From the NCBI GenBank assembly GCA_039545355.1, contig BCJJ01000005.1, positions 1,725,447-1,789,446 on the forward strand: a stretch of 64,000 bases of DNA, given 5' to 3'. Below are positions 22,199 to 36,879 of this stretch, in pieces. The notes under the pieces are model-generated. The model did not search any database. It was not told the origin of the DNA and worked only from the letters and a program-made list of their open reading frames with translations. This stretch comes from Trichosporon coremiiforme. Its lineage: Eukaryota > Basidiomycota > Tremellomycetes > Trichosporonales > Trichosporonaceae. Both the position numbers and the translations under genes were made by a program. How positions within the stretch are numbered: the stretch's first letter is position 1; the number at the start of each line of letters is the position of its first letter.

Positions 22199-24582
22199 AT
22201 GCTCTCCAAGCTAGCGCCGCTGGGCATGCTCGCCCTGGGCGTCATGGCGTCCAAGGAGTTCACTCCTGTGGACATGCTCAGCGCTCCTCGCCCGCAGGCG
22301 CCCATCGTTGCCCCCAGCGGCGGCAGTGCCATTTCCGTCGTGGATCAATGGGAAGAGAAGTCCGACACGTAAGTCCTTTCAGCATCTCCGGTGTGCATGG
22401 GCATTGGTGCAACACACGCAGGAGGCGAGACAGACGCAGGGTGCGCGTGTCTATCTTTGGGCGCGCTGGATGGGCCAGGTGGGGATCGCGCGTATCGCTA
22501 ACCGTCAGGATGAGCCGCACCGTCTATCTGACTGAGACCAAGGAGACGGCCAAGCCGCGCAAGCTGTTCGCTGCGACCCCCGGCAGCGCGTCCGAGCTTA
22601 TCTGGCTGTCAGACACTACGGTCGCTTATCTGAACGGCACGACAATGCACCACTTCTCGATCAAGCACGACCCAATCAGGGCGATGCACCTCCTAGATCT
22701 GCCCAAGGGCACGGAGCCGAGTGCGCTGACTTATGAGCCCGAGAGCCACCTTCTCGTCTTCAGCGCCGCTGTCTGGGGCGCCGACTCTTCATTGGAGGAG
22801 ACCGCCAAGGGCGATAAGAAGTGGGACAACCGCGGCACCTCGGCGCACGTCTACGACGACCTGTTCGTGCGCCACTGGGACACCTGGCGCATCCCGGGTC
22901 GCGTCTACACGCTCGCGGCAACGGAGCTGCACCGCAAGGAGAAGGACGAGGAGGAGGTCTTTGAGGCCAGCTCGCGCTTCACTAACCTCCTCGCCGGAAC
23001 CGGGCTGTACAGCCAAGTTGATGCTATTTCGAAGGACCAGTTCTCGGTGTCGCCCAAGGAGATCGCGCTCGCGATCAAGCCGGCGGACATTAACCCCGCT
23101 CTTCATACTAGGCTCGACGTCTACCTCCTCCCGCACAAAGGCGGCAAGGTGACGCAGCTGACAAGCAATGACCACGGTGCTATCAGTGGCGTCCGTTTCA
23201 GCCCCGGGGGCAAGAAGCTCGCCTGGCTCCAGATGGCACAGGACGGATACGAGTCCGACCGCCGCGTCGTCATGGTGTACACTCCCGGACTTGTCGGCGG
23301 CTCGATTGAAGCCTGGACGCAGAAGTGGGACCGCTCCCCCTCGTACGTCAACTGGGACCTGGGCGGGGACTCGCTCTACGTCCTCGCTGAGCACCACGGC
23401 AAGGACGTGCCGTACCACCTCGACGCTCCCGGCGCGCTCCCGACTCCGCTGCACTTTCACGGCTCGACCAGTTCCATCACGCAGGTGCGCAAGGACCTGT
23501 TCCTGCTCTCGATCAGCTCCTTCACCTCCCCCACCGAGCTCTTCCTCCTCGATCTCGAGGACGAGCTTTATCTCCACTCCGTCGTTCAGGCAATCGAGGA
23601 CCACGACCACGGCCGTCCTGGCCGCGGCCACGGCGACCCCGACAAGCGCCCGCCCGAGGCACTGCACCAGCTCACGCACTTTGCGGAGAAGCACATCGGC
23701 GGCCGGCTCGACAAGATTGACATTAACACGTTCTGGTTCCGCGGCGACGAGGACTGGCGCGTCATGGCGTGGGTCCTGAAGCCTCCTGGATACTCGGAGG
23801 ACGACAGCGCCAAGTGGCCGCTGGCGTTCCTGATCCACGGCGGCCCGCAGGGCGCATGGACCGAAAGCTGGAGCACGCGCTGGAACCCCGCCGTGTACGC
23901 TGCGGCGGGCTATGTCGTTGTCGCCGTGAACCCGACCGGAAGTACGGGCTACGGACAGGAGTTCACGGACCGGATCGCGCGGCACTGGGGCTCGCGCCCG
24001 TTCCGCGACCTTCTGCTCGGCTACCGCGCCGCGCTCGAGCACTACCACGGCATCGACAAGGAGCGTACCGCCGCCCTCGGCGCGAGTTACGGCGGCTACA
24101 TGGTGAACTGGATCCAGGGGCACAACGAGTTCGGCTTCAAGGCGCTCGTGTACCACGATGGCATGCTGAGCACCGCGACGTCCTACTACGAGACGGAGGA
24201 GCTGTGGTTCCCAACGCACGACTTTGGGGGCACGCCGACGTCAGACCGCGACGCATACGAGGAGTACAACCCCATGAACTATGTCCAGAACTGGCACACG
24301 CCCCAGCTCGTCATCCAGGGCGGAATGGACTACCGTCTCCCCCTCACACAGGCGCTGGGCACGTTCACAGCCCTCCAGGTCCGCAACGTGCCCAGCCGCC
24401 TCGTCTTCTTCCCCGAGGAGAACCACTGGGTCCTCAAGGCGGCGAACTCGCGCAAGTGGCACCACGAGGTCTTCGCCTGGCTCGACAAGTACGTCGGCAA
24501 GGGCAAGAACGCGCCCAAGGACGACTCCGAGTCCGAGCAGGCGCAGCCCGAGCAGCCGCAGTTTGTCATTCAGCAGCAGTAG
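22199..24582 (+). CDS. Secreted dipeptidyl-peptidase V (S9 prolyl oligopeptidase family)
   Basis: Exons 22199-22368 and 22509-24582 encode 747 residues. The N-terminus MLSKLAPLGMLALGVMASKE is a signal peptide. A beta-propeller part follows (ELIWLSDTTVAYLN, ISGVRFSPGGKKLAWLQM). The C-terminal alpha/beta-hydrolase domain has LIHGGPQGAWTESWSTRWNP, the nucleophile elbow GASYGGYM (Ser583), the acid in QGGMDYRLPLTQ (Asp664) and the base in FPEENHWVLK (His696). This is the DPP-V type that releases X-Ala dipeptides from peptides outside the cell. The His/Asp/Gly-rich insert DHDHGRPGRGHGDPD before the hydrolase domain is unusual. The first exon ends right after the signal and linker. The acidic Gln-rich tail is probably disordered. 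Confidence 0.93.
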
Positions 24583-25078
24583 AGATAAGAATATTATAGC
24601 CATAGCAAGAAGACACAGTTGGCGAGTGTATGCAAACGAAGGAGAAATTTGTCCAGTAAACTATCGCTGCATGGGTCTATACGGAAACACAAGATACAGT
24701 GGGCGGCGCTACACGATATGGCGAATGGGCTGATGAATGAATGAATGTGGTGTGTTATGTGTGTGATGAGGTGGTGATGTATTGCTTGCTTGCGTGCGTG
24801 CGTGCGTGCGAGTGTCTATGGCAGTATTTTTGTCGATGTCGATCGAGCCGAGATATGGAGTTTCAAGTTCTTTCAGAGGCGGAGACTATGTATGCGTAGG
24901 AGGTGCGACGGTGCAATGGAAACAGACGGAAACAGGAAGCGGACTGGGCGACGTCGCCTCGTTTGGACGCTGGCAGGGCTACGCGATACAGATCGGAACA
25001 GATTCGGAGACTTGGTGTTGTTTGCGGAGCAAAGAGCTGGTGTATGCTGGCTAGTGTAGGACACTAGGTCGCCGCGAG
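24583..25078. other. Convergent 3' intergenic region
   Basis: 496 bp between the DPP-V stop and the Zn2Cys6 factor stop. It holds a short (GCGT)n run at about 24788-24810. No gene is supported. Confidence 0.4.
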
Positions 25079-28000
25079 TCAGTGCGGGTGCGCCGACACT
25101 GCAGACGGCTGGTTCTGCATCTGCGGCGCGCCCATGCCGTCGTTGACACCCGGCTCGTCCATCTTGATGTTGAACATGGACGCCCAGATCTGGACGACGT
25201 CAGCTACAGCCGATGGGTCTACCGCGACTAAACCCACCTGAGGTAGAGCCAGGCTCTCCGTGTGGCCGTAGGGACAGTTGACCTGCTTCTCGGGTAAAGC
25301 CCACGGCTGTAAGAAGGGGCCGCCCGACTCGCGGCGGAGGAGATCAGGAGGGCTGTTGCCTGACGCGGTCGAGCCCTCGCCCTTGTGCTGGCGCTCGTGG
25401 TCCTCGGCATTCATCGCGCTCGGGAATGCAGGCACCGAATGTGGGTCTAACGATAAGCCTGGGAAAATAGGCAGGTCCTGGAGTTGCGGCGTTCCAAGAC
25501 CATTGCCGGCACCGCCCGTGCCATTGGCCGAAGCATGCGCACCTTGTTGGCTCATAACCCCCAGGCCAGGCGACGTGGCCGCAGCCGCCGTTGCCAGCTT
25601 CTCCAACCGAACGAGTCCAGTGCACAGGTCGGACTGGACTGGATGCAGAATGTTCCAGTTCTGAGTTCGGTCTTCGAAGATCGCGATCGCAGACCGTAAG
25701 TCGGCAAGGCAACGTTCGGCGAGGGCGGTCCCGGGCTCGCGGATCGCAAGGAAGGCGCACACGGTGCCGGCATGGAAGGCGCGGTACGACATCGTCCACC
25801 ACGACCAAGCAATCGTGGACTTGCTCCGAGCCATAGCGTGGTATGCCTGGAGGATGATGTGAGCAGAACGAGTACAGAGCGATGACGACTCGGGGTAAGC
25901 CGAGGGGTCCGCGCGCAGGTAGGGACGGTGGAGAATGAGACTGTAGTGGTCAGCTATCGGGCACCGCCGTAATAAGCTATTTCAACATACACAAGAATGA
26001 AGGTCTTGACACAAAGCGCCAAAGTCTGGTTGATGCGAACGCCGGAACGGCCCTGCAGCTGGTCGAGGTCCTTCGAGGGGTCGAACTTGATGCCTTCGGG
26101 CAGATGGTCATACCAGTCGAAGATGTCGCGACCGAGTCGGATGGCATCCTCGTACGAGTTGCCAACGACGGTAGGAGGAACGGTGGGTTCCTCGAAAGTG
26201 GACGGCGTGAACCAGCCCATGAACGCGTTGCGTGCCACGAGGGGCGAAACGTGGAAGACACGGTTCAGCAGCTCGACCGACGGTAACGTGAGCTGGAAGA
26301 GCGCGGCGTGGAACGTCTCGTCCGTGGTCTCCGGTCCAAGCGCATTGGAGGGCGGAGGGATCATGGCCTGAACTGCGGACCCTGTCTCCTCGGACAGCGA
26401 CTCCTCGGTCACGTCCTGTGGCAGGGCGCAGGTGTAGTAGTTGATCATGGTCGGTCGACCGAAAGAAACGCAGAGAAGCGCGTCGAGGCCTGCCACAGAC
26501 CACCAGATTCGACGCTTGATCTCCGCCTCCTTCTGGCTGACCTTGGGGTCGAGGTGGGTCGGATCGACATGCAGGCCCATGGCGATGCACTGCCTGACCA
26601 GACTTCCAGTGAGGCCCCAAGAGTCGGCGGCCCTTTCACTGTGGAGCAGGTACACACAAACGAGGAATTGCGACTGAACTGTGGCAATAGTGGGGCTGGA
26701 CTGGAACGAGCACAGGCGCAAGGCCTGATAAGCAGCAGACAGGTACAGCTCGCTCTGGAGACGGCTGCTCGTCAAGTCGCCCTTATCGCTCCGTTGCGAG
26801 GTGGAAGTTGGGGAGCCCTCGTTGCCTTCGCCCATGATCTCGTTACTACTCGCACGAACCATGGAGCCGAGCGCACAGATCATGATGAAGAGGGATAAGT
26901 GCGAGAGAGGCTGCGTCTTCTTGTCGGCAGCCGACAGGGCGAAGAACGCGCGGTATTCTGCCAGAAGGTTACCCTCATGCCAGGCCTGGAACATGCACCC
27001 GATCTCGTTGATGAACGACTCGTACAGCAGCTCTGCCTCCTCGGCCGAGGGCAACAGACCGATGATCTCGTCGATGAAATTGTCATGGCTCCAGATCGTG
27101 GTGAAGGGGTACGTCTTGCGAATGGACGCGAACCAACCGGTAAAGGCTGCGTCCTCAGGTAACGTGCCGTCGATCTTCTTGCCATGCACGATCTCACGCA
27201 GACGCCTGAACATGGGCTTGCCGGCAGGCGTACCCAGCCAGGTCTTGCGGCCCGCGGGGTCCGAGACGAGCTCCTCACCAGGAAGTGCGTGTGCCGAGTA
27301 GGGCTCTGTATAATGGTCGCGTCGGCCGCTAGCCGAGGATGCCGTTGGGGAGAGTTCGGACATACTATGCAGGCTCGGTGCAGTAGGGACAACTGCTCCC
27401 CCGGCAACCTCACCCGACTTGAAGCGAGCATAGCGGTCAACTAAGATACGTCGCTTGTCTGCATCGTTTGCTTGAGCTTGGGCCTGAGCCTGCTGCTGCT
27501 GTTGTTGTTGCTGTGCTTGTTGCTGAGCAGCTTGCTGGGCGGCCGAAGTACGAGGCGGGTGCCGTTGGCGCAATTCACGGACGACTTGCTCCAATTCCGC
27601 GATGCGTCGACGCAATCGGTCCGTTTCGATGACATCTGGGTCGTTCCTATGATATCAGTTTCAGGAAACCCGGATTTGACTTTTCGAGAGCCTCGGAGCC
27701 ACTCTTTAATTAATACTTACGGATCACGAGCCTCGTCCACTTCGTAAACGCATGAACCAGTTAGGCCAAGTGCGGTGCATCTTCCGCAAGGTCGTTTCCG
27801 ATCGCACTAATGCATGTTAGTGTTGTTTTGAAGATCGTAAAAGGTGGTTGGGCCCAAAGGAGCCGCCCCCACTCACCTTTCGCTTGTGGTTGTGACAAGG
27901 CACGCATGACCGGATAGTACGGTTGCGTTTTCGCTTGCGATGATCTGGCTTGTTTTCGCCGTCTTCGGGCTGCTGCGGCTGAGCGACGACGGGTTGTCCA

Positions 28001-28536
28001 TTGGTCGGCGGTTCCTCTTTGACTTGGACGCCGCCGGGGTAGCCTGGGGGAACACCATTCGCTCCACTCGTCGGAGGGCGAGAGCCTGGGTCTGTCACCG
28101 CGGACAGGGGCCCACGGTCACCGTCTCTCCGCTGTGGCGAGGTTTGGTTGTCGTCCCAGACACCTCCCATGTTCATGTAACCCATGTCTAACCGAGGCAG
28201 ATAGCCGTTCATTCCTTGCGGCTGGCCTCCGGGATACCCATAGCGGGCGTCTCTTCCCATTCCTTCCGCGTCGTAACCCATCGGTGGGCCGAGTGGTGCG
28301 AACATCGGAGCCTGTTGAAAGCCTCCTTGTCCGGGTGGCGCCCAAACACCGCCCCCGACACCTGGCGGATCGGGGGCGGCCTGATAAGATGGAGCCAACC
28401 TATTGGTGTAGTCTGCCATACCAGCGGCGGCCATTGATCGTGCTGATGTCGGTGTGTGGACGGATGGTCGATTGTGGGGATCGGGTTGCCGTTGCTCGGG
28501 CGATACTCCTGTATTGGCGCGGCCGTTGTTGTACAT
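25079..28536 (-). CDS. Zn2Cys6 fungal transcription factor
   Basis: Exons 28536-27877, 27806-27721, 27646-25991 and 25940-25079 encode 1087 residues. A Pro/Gly-rich N-terminal 200 residues precede a basic KRKRNR stretch and the binuclear cluster with Cys211, 214, 221, 227, 230 and 239 (spacing CX2CX6CX5CX2CX8C). A leucine-zipper-like segment (DRLRRRIAELEQVVRELRQR) follows, then a poly-Gln/Ala run. The fungal_trans middle-homology domain includes SDLTSS-type linkers, YLSAAYQALRLCSFQ, YLLHSERAADSWGLTG, CIAMGLHVDP, EIKRRIWWSVAGLDALLCVS and FGRPTMINY. It is a nuclear regulator; the target pathway is unknown. The 4-kb gene-free region upstream suggests complex control. An intron splits the zinc cluster between its second and third cysteines. 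Confidence 0.9.
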
Positions 28537-31500
28537 TGGATCAACGAACCCGCGAGGGTTTAGGGATCGTAGTCTTTAAGTGGTTGGTTTAGATGGGGGG
28601 TCGCGTCGATGAAGGCAGGGAGGACGGAGGGGGAAAGGGTAGGTGGGTGGGTGAAGGGTGGAGCGTTCGCCGAAGGTACGGCTGGTCCGTCTTGTGATGT
28701 CGCGGCGCGGAGTCTGGTGGCAACTTGCGCACACGGGGATTGGCAACTGGTGGCTTCTCCAACTTCAGTCGCTCAGGCGCTATGCAGTAATCGAGGTTCC
28801 AGACGTGTTGAAGCGATGCAGCCGAGTTAGGGTATCGAACGTGTGACGAGGGGGAGAGCGTCGCAAGGAACAGTGGTGTGTGGGTGTGGTGTGGTGAAGC
28901 GAAGTCGTTGGAAGTTCGGGATGCTCTTGACCGTTCTTTGGCCGATGACAGGCTAGATATTGTTGGATCAAGTACCGGGTATATGCTGGGGTGTAATAGC
29001 TAGGATAGAGAATAATTTTGCGGTGTCGGGCGAGAAGGTCAAGCTGCCGATACCCTCGCGGGGGCCAGCCAGAGCTGTGATGGGCGTAATGGGTGGGGCT
29101 GGATTAAGGTCAGCTAAGCAAGCAACGGCGGTGGTATAGGAGAAGAAGACAAGAGCAACGATGACGATGAAAATTATGATGTCGATGTGGGGGAGGGGGA
29201 GGGGTCAAGCCTGGGCATGCGGGGCAGGAGCAGGGGGGCAAGGATCATCGACAGTGCGTGAGGTGGGTAAGGTTGGTGCATGACCATGATGCAGGCCGGG
29301 GGCGCAGGGTACCAGGGCCAAGCATGAGGATGACAAGGATGACAGCAGAGGGGCAAGGGCCGGGGGCAGGGCCCCAGCAGATTAGAACATGACGGTATCG
29401 ATGATCTGTGGACCCTTAAAGATTACATCGACTCCTGCTCCAGTTCGCCCTGTCTCGCTGCGAGCTCCGGCCCTTCCCCCGACAGCACCCCGGCCTCACC
29501 CAAAAGGTATGACAGCGACGGCCGGACTCTACTTCCAGCCAGGTCCTTCTGGTATTTCGGGTTGCTCTCGCTGACACCCTCTGGCACGTAGCGCGTGCGC
29601 AGTCGTACCGGAACAAGCTCCAGCCTCTATACTTGGAGATTGCGCGAAGGCGATCATGGCCTCGGTGGGTTCTCCATGGTCAACGGAACGAGCCCGAATA
29701 GGTACGTGGTACATTGAGGATGAAGGATGTCGAGTCGCGACCTGCCCGGGGCCTGGCCGGGATGCTGGGCCTGATGAACACCTGGGCGTGCTGGGCAGCT
29801 GGCACCCACCTGGCCCGAGCTGGTCTGCCCGGTGCCCACTGAGATGGAATGTTTGCACTCAAGACGCGACATTCGTCATGAACTGAATACGTATGTGCCC
29901 CGAGAGGCCGTCGACTGTCATCCGCGCATGCGGGGACGGGGCAGTCTGCAGCAGTTCCAAGCAACCCTTCGGTCCTTTCCTTCCGCCGCCTGCCCTCGAG
30001 TTCTGCCTCTTTCACAGTCTTGTCCTTTGCCCGCCCCCACTGGAGCTTGGAAGCAACTGCCGCGCCTGGCGCCTGTTCGTGTCGACCCGCCCATCCTGGC
30101 CGTCATGACCATCCTTGATGAGGCACAGCGATGACGGCAACGTTGTAATCCTCTTCAATCGAGCTACTCACCTCTGTCCTTTCCGTTGCTACCGAAGCCC
30201 TTAGGTTCACGTGGGCCCCAGTTCTCTTTGCCAGAGACGCAGTGACGTTTGTAAGCGTATTCAGTTTCTCGGTCGTGCTTTCTGTCTCGACTCCTCTCCA
30301 AATTGGGCTGGGACGTGTCGCGTTTCGGGTACCGCTGCGAATGCTGCTCTCCGTCGCACTGTAGTCGTGATTTGAGGGGGTTGATGGAATGACGAGGCGA
30401 CGAGGTGAGGTCTGAGAAGAGAGAAAAAGACACAGCTGCGACCGAGGTGTGATCACTGCATTCAGCTTTGCTTGTGCTCGGATGGAGGCAAGGCTGAGGC
30501 CCGAGGGAAGGCAGGGTCAGCTTCCAGCTCTGGGGAAAGATGGGGGAAGACGCAACTTCAGCTGGTGCAGTTGGCGTAGCTGGCTGGAGAGGGCGCAGCG
30601 GGCGCGCTCGGCCGCATAGAGTGACGTGTATGGCGTCGGTCACTATCTCTGCTCTCTTCGAGGTCAGGACTGTGGTTGCTCCGAGCCCGTCAGGTGCCAG
30701 CAACGTATCGACAGCGCGAAGCGGGGTAGGTCGGTGTACTGCTCTGTTGTCGAACTGAAGCGCTCGCAAACGCTGGGCATACGCTCTCGCTCGTCTTGGA
30801 TTGCGGGCCCTGCAACCAAACCTGGAGTCTTGAGCCACGACCCCAGTAGCCAGTGCCCAGAGCGCAGTAGGGTCTGCCGCCAACATCAGGGATCCGACGC
30901 AGACTCGTCCTTGGGCGTAAGTTGACCTCCTGGGCACCCTGGGGCTGCACGCATCTCCGCTGCTCTGCTTTTGCCAAAACAAATGCTGCGCTCTGGTGCC
31001 CGGGTGCGCTCTCTGGAAAGAGCTGGCTCCACCTGCCCGAGACGGATTTTCGGTCCGGTGACATTCCGCTCCATCTTCCCAATGGCCCCCACCCTCGCCT
31101 CCTGACCTCTGCCTCTGGCAACTCACCCACCAACCCACTTGCCTTAGCTTGGCCTCACGGTCTCCACAGCCTCACAGCATCAATTGAAAGAGCGTCAACT
31201 TTACGAGTCATCGAGAGTAGTGGGTGACCTTTAGCTCATGTCTGGAGCACCCAACCTTCCGAGATCCGGTTCTGGCTCCCAATTCAGCCAGCGCCCAGCG
31301 CCTCACGACAAATATGCAAGCCCACGACAACCATTGGCACAGAAGAACCAGGGAAACCAGAACCAAGAGCACGGGACTTGCCGCCGGAAAGCCTGGACAG
31401 CCTCGCTGAGTGGGCGCATTGCACCTTCAAGTCCAGACTTGCTCTTCGTCCCTGGCGCCTCAGTCAATTCCACCGGATGACGTCACTAACGAAAATAGCT

Positions 31501-31678
31501 GCTGAGGCACATCATTCTCGTTGGCACAGACGACATCCTAACTACATCATTATGTACAACCATAGCCCTCGCACCTCGCCGCGCTGTCTATCACGCGGGG
31601 CGGACGCGCTCAGGCTCTCTTTTACATACGGCATCTGTGAAACGTGAGCCGTGATAACACAGGGTAGCCGCGTATCTA
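28537..31678. other. Gene-free interval, 3.1 kb
   Basis: Upstream of the Zn2Cys6 factor and downstream of Gcn5. Open frames overlap on both strands without domains. Plus-strand G-rich stretches occur at about 29188-29370. A frame at 30164-31138 (minus, about 324 codons) looks random in composition and is not called. Confidence 0.5.
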
Positions 31679-34811
<3,133 letters not shown>

Positions 34812-35066
34812 GATTATGGTGTATGGTTGTGGATATCGAGGGTGACAGGTGAGTTCGGCTCAAACATCCGGAGAGATGTCAACAAAGGGTGGTATCGCGT
34901 CTTAGTGGCGGCTAGATTAAGGGAAACGCCGAGACGCCGCATGTAGTCGCCACGTGGTCCGATCGGCACCTACGGCCATGCTGCAATCAAGAGAGCGATA
35001 CAGAACCGTCATGCATGCTGATCGTTATCTGTAACTCTAGTCGTACATAGACTTCTTCTTCCGTTT

Positions 35067-36354
35067 CTACTGAGGACCCCAAACTTGCACAGATGTAACC
35101 CCGCCACTCTTTTCGTCAACCTCGACGACCAGCCCGTCGAAGCCGACAAGCTGGCTAACGCCCATCCCGACGACTCCTTCCAGACCGCCTTCTACGGATC
35201 GGTCGAGGATCATTGCATCCGCCGGTGTATCCTTAGGAGCCGCAGCGGCATTAGAGGACCCGTTGCGTTGCTTCTTCTTGTTCTTCCTCCCACCTTCTGG
35301 TGTTCCGTTGCTGGAGCGAGAAGGGTCGCTGCTCAGTGTCCCTCCGTCCTGCAGCCTCTCCCGGAACGCACTGAGCGGGTGCGTGAAGTCAAGCTCTCCT
35401 GGATCGCACTGTACGACCCATGGGCAGCGCGCGTACTGTTGGAACTGGGGCGTTCCTGGCTGTGTCACGTCAGTACGTCGGTGCGCCTCATATCAGCACG
35501 ACACACAATGTTGGTATGAGTGATGACCTTTGTCACGACGCCGTTCTCGATTAGGAAATCCATACCGTACTGGAAGTAGTTCCAGAAGCACGGGGTTGAC
35601 TGAATGTCCCCGGTGGCGTCGTCGTCGGCTGTTGTCGACGTGTGAGTCGATCCAGGCTGGCCACCCCACACGCGGCCCAGCCTGTCATCCTCTTTCCAGT
35701 ACTTCCTAAGCGGCGGACCGAGATCGATGAGCAGATCCTGGGCAGTCGTATCTCCCAGGTTGATTTCGACAGTGCCATTCTTGAGAGTCAGTGTAGCACC
35801 CTGGCCAGGCTGTTTGTTAGTTGCCGTTATGGGTCGCGCAAACTCACCGTGAGCATGCAAGACTGTAGCTCCCCGAGTGCTTCGTCCTCTTCCCTCGGAA
35901 CCACACTAAGGGAGGCAACGCCTTCATCGCGACCCGGTGGGACATTGAACACGACTCCAGGGTATGCCAGCGCGTCGTTGTTGGCGTAGGTTGGGCCGAG
36001 GGCTCGGGCAACTCCGGCTCTTGTTAACGGCACTGACGGGGACGAGAGGACGGCGCCCTCATAGATAACGGTGGCGCTGATCGGAAGCTGGACACGGATG
36101 TGGGTCAAGCGTTGAGACTCGGAAGAGAACAGTAAAGCTACCGGCCCCGCGTGCACGATGACGGCGCTCTTGGCGGCGTTCTGACATCAGCTGAGCGAAC
36201 CCCCCACAGCTGGACGTACCTCCGGGTCCCATGCAATCTCCAGCTTGGGGACTTCAGACTTCCGTGCCCTCAGGATGTCGAGCACATGCCAGAGCGTATC
36301 GCCTAGCGCGAACAGGCCGATCGACCTCCCCGGTGACAGATCCAGCGTGTCCAT
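35067..36354 (-). CDS. UPF0183 / PHAF1 (C16orf70-like) phagophore-associated protein
   Basis: Exons 36354-36220, 36180-35848, 35809-35507 and 35459-35067 give 387 residues. The start LDLSPGRSIGLFALGDTLWH matches the UPF0183 N-terminal motif (PGxxxGxxxLG). IDLGPPLRKYWKEDDRL, CFWNYFQYGMDFLIENGVV and VITHTNIPGTPQFQQYARCP match its conserved core. In animals PHAF1 acts with BCAS3 at the phagophore in selective autophagy; the fungal role is inferred by family only. A Lys/Asn-rich loop (GRKNKKKQRN) near the C-terminus is probably flexible. Intron 3 uses a GTGTGT donor, chosen because it restores the family motif HTNxPG; the other donors are canonical. Confidence 0.87.
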
Positions 36355-36879
36355 TTCAGGCTTGCGGTGGAGGTCCCGTCAGGTGGCCAGACGAAGCGGC
36401 ACCGGTGCGACTGGGATCGATGTTGGCGGTGGCTAGCACAGTCCTCAACCTTGGTCGTTGCTCGATGAAGTTAGGCTAATTGGACGCGTCGACGGTGCTG
36501 GTGGCGAGACCTGAGTGTACGTGTTGATGTGAGCGAGGGTGGCGAATGCAGGTGAGGGGTGTGCAGGTGTGTTTGCCTTTACACCAGGTCGAACAGGCGA
36601 TGCACGGGGGCGTATGCGGGTCTGGCCAATGGCGTCGGTGGGCAGTCCTGATCTTATGGCGATGAGAGGAGTGTTGATGAGCTGAGAGACAGGTCGCAGA
36701 TGGAGAGTGTTGTTGAGACATGGCACCCCGAGATGACATCAGGCTAATCGGCACACCCGCAACAGCGTTCCTTGCCAGCACCTGATTGATTCCAGTTGCC
36801 CTGGGCTCCGTTCCCTGTTTCTCATCTCTCCACTCTCTCCACTCTCTCTCTCGCACCACCACGACCAACAGTCACCACC
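36355..36879. promoter_or_regulatory. Divergent promoter, PHAF1 homologue / dysferlin-domain gene
   Basis: 525 bp between divergent starts. The right end is a CT-rich stretch (36822-36856) immediately before the plus-strand start, typical of fungal initiation regions. No TATA box is evident. Confidence 0.4.

Noticed and set aside
22789..24219. 476-codon open frame on the minus strand
   Set aside because: It lies entirely antisense to the DPP-V gene, which has a full catalytic triad. The frame is a shadow of GC-rich codon usage and has no domain.
30164..31138. 324-codon minus-strand frame
   Set aside because: No domain, and several overlapping frames of similar length on both strands; consistent with chance in GC-rich DNA.
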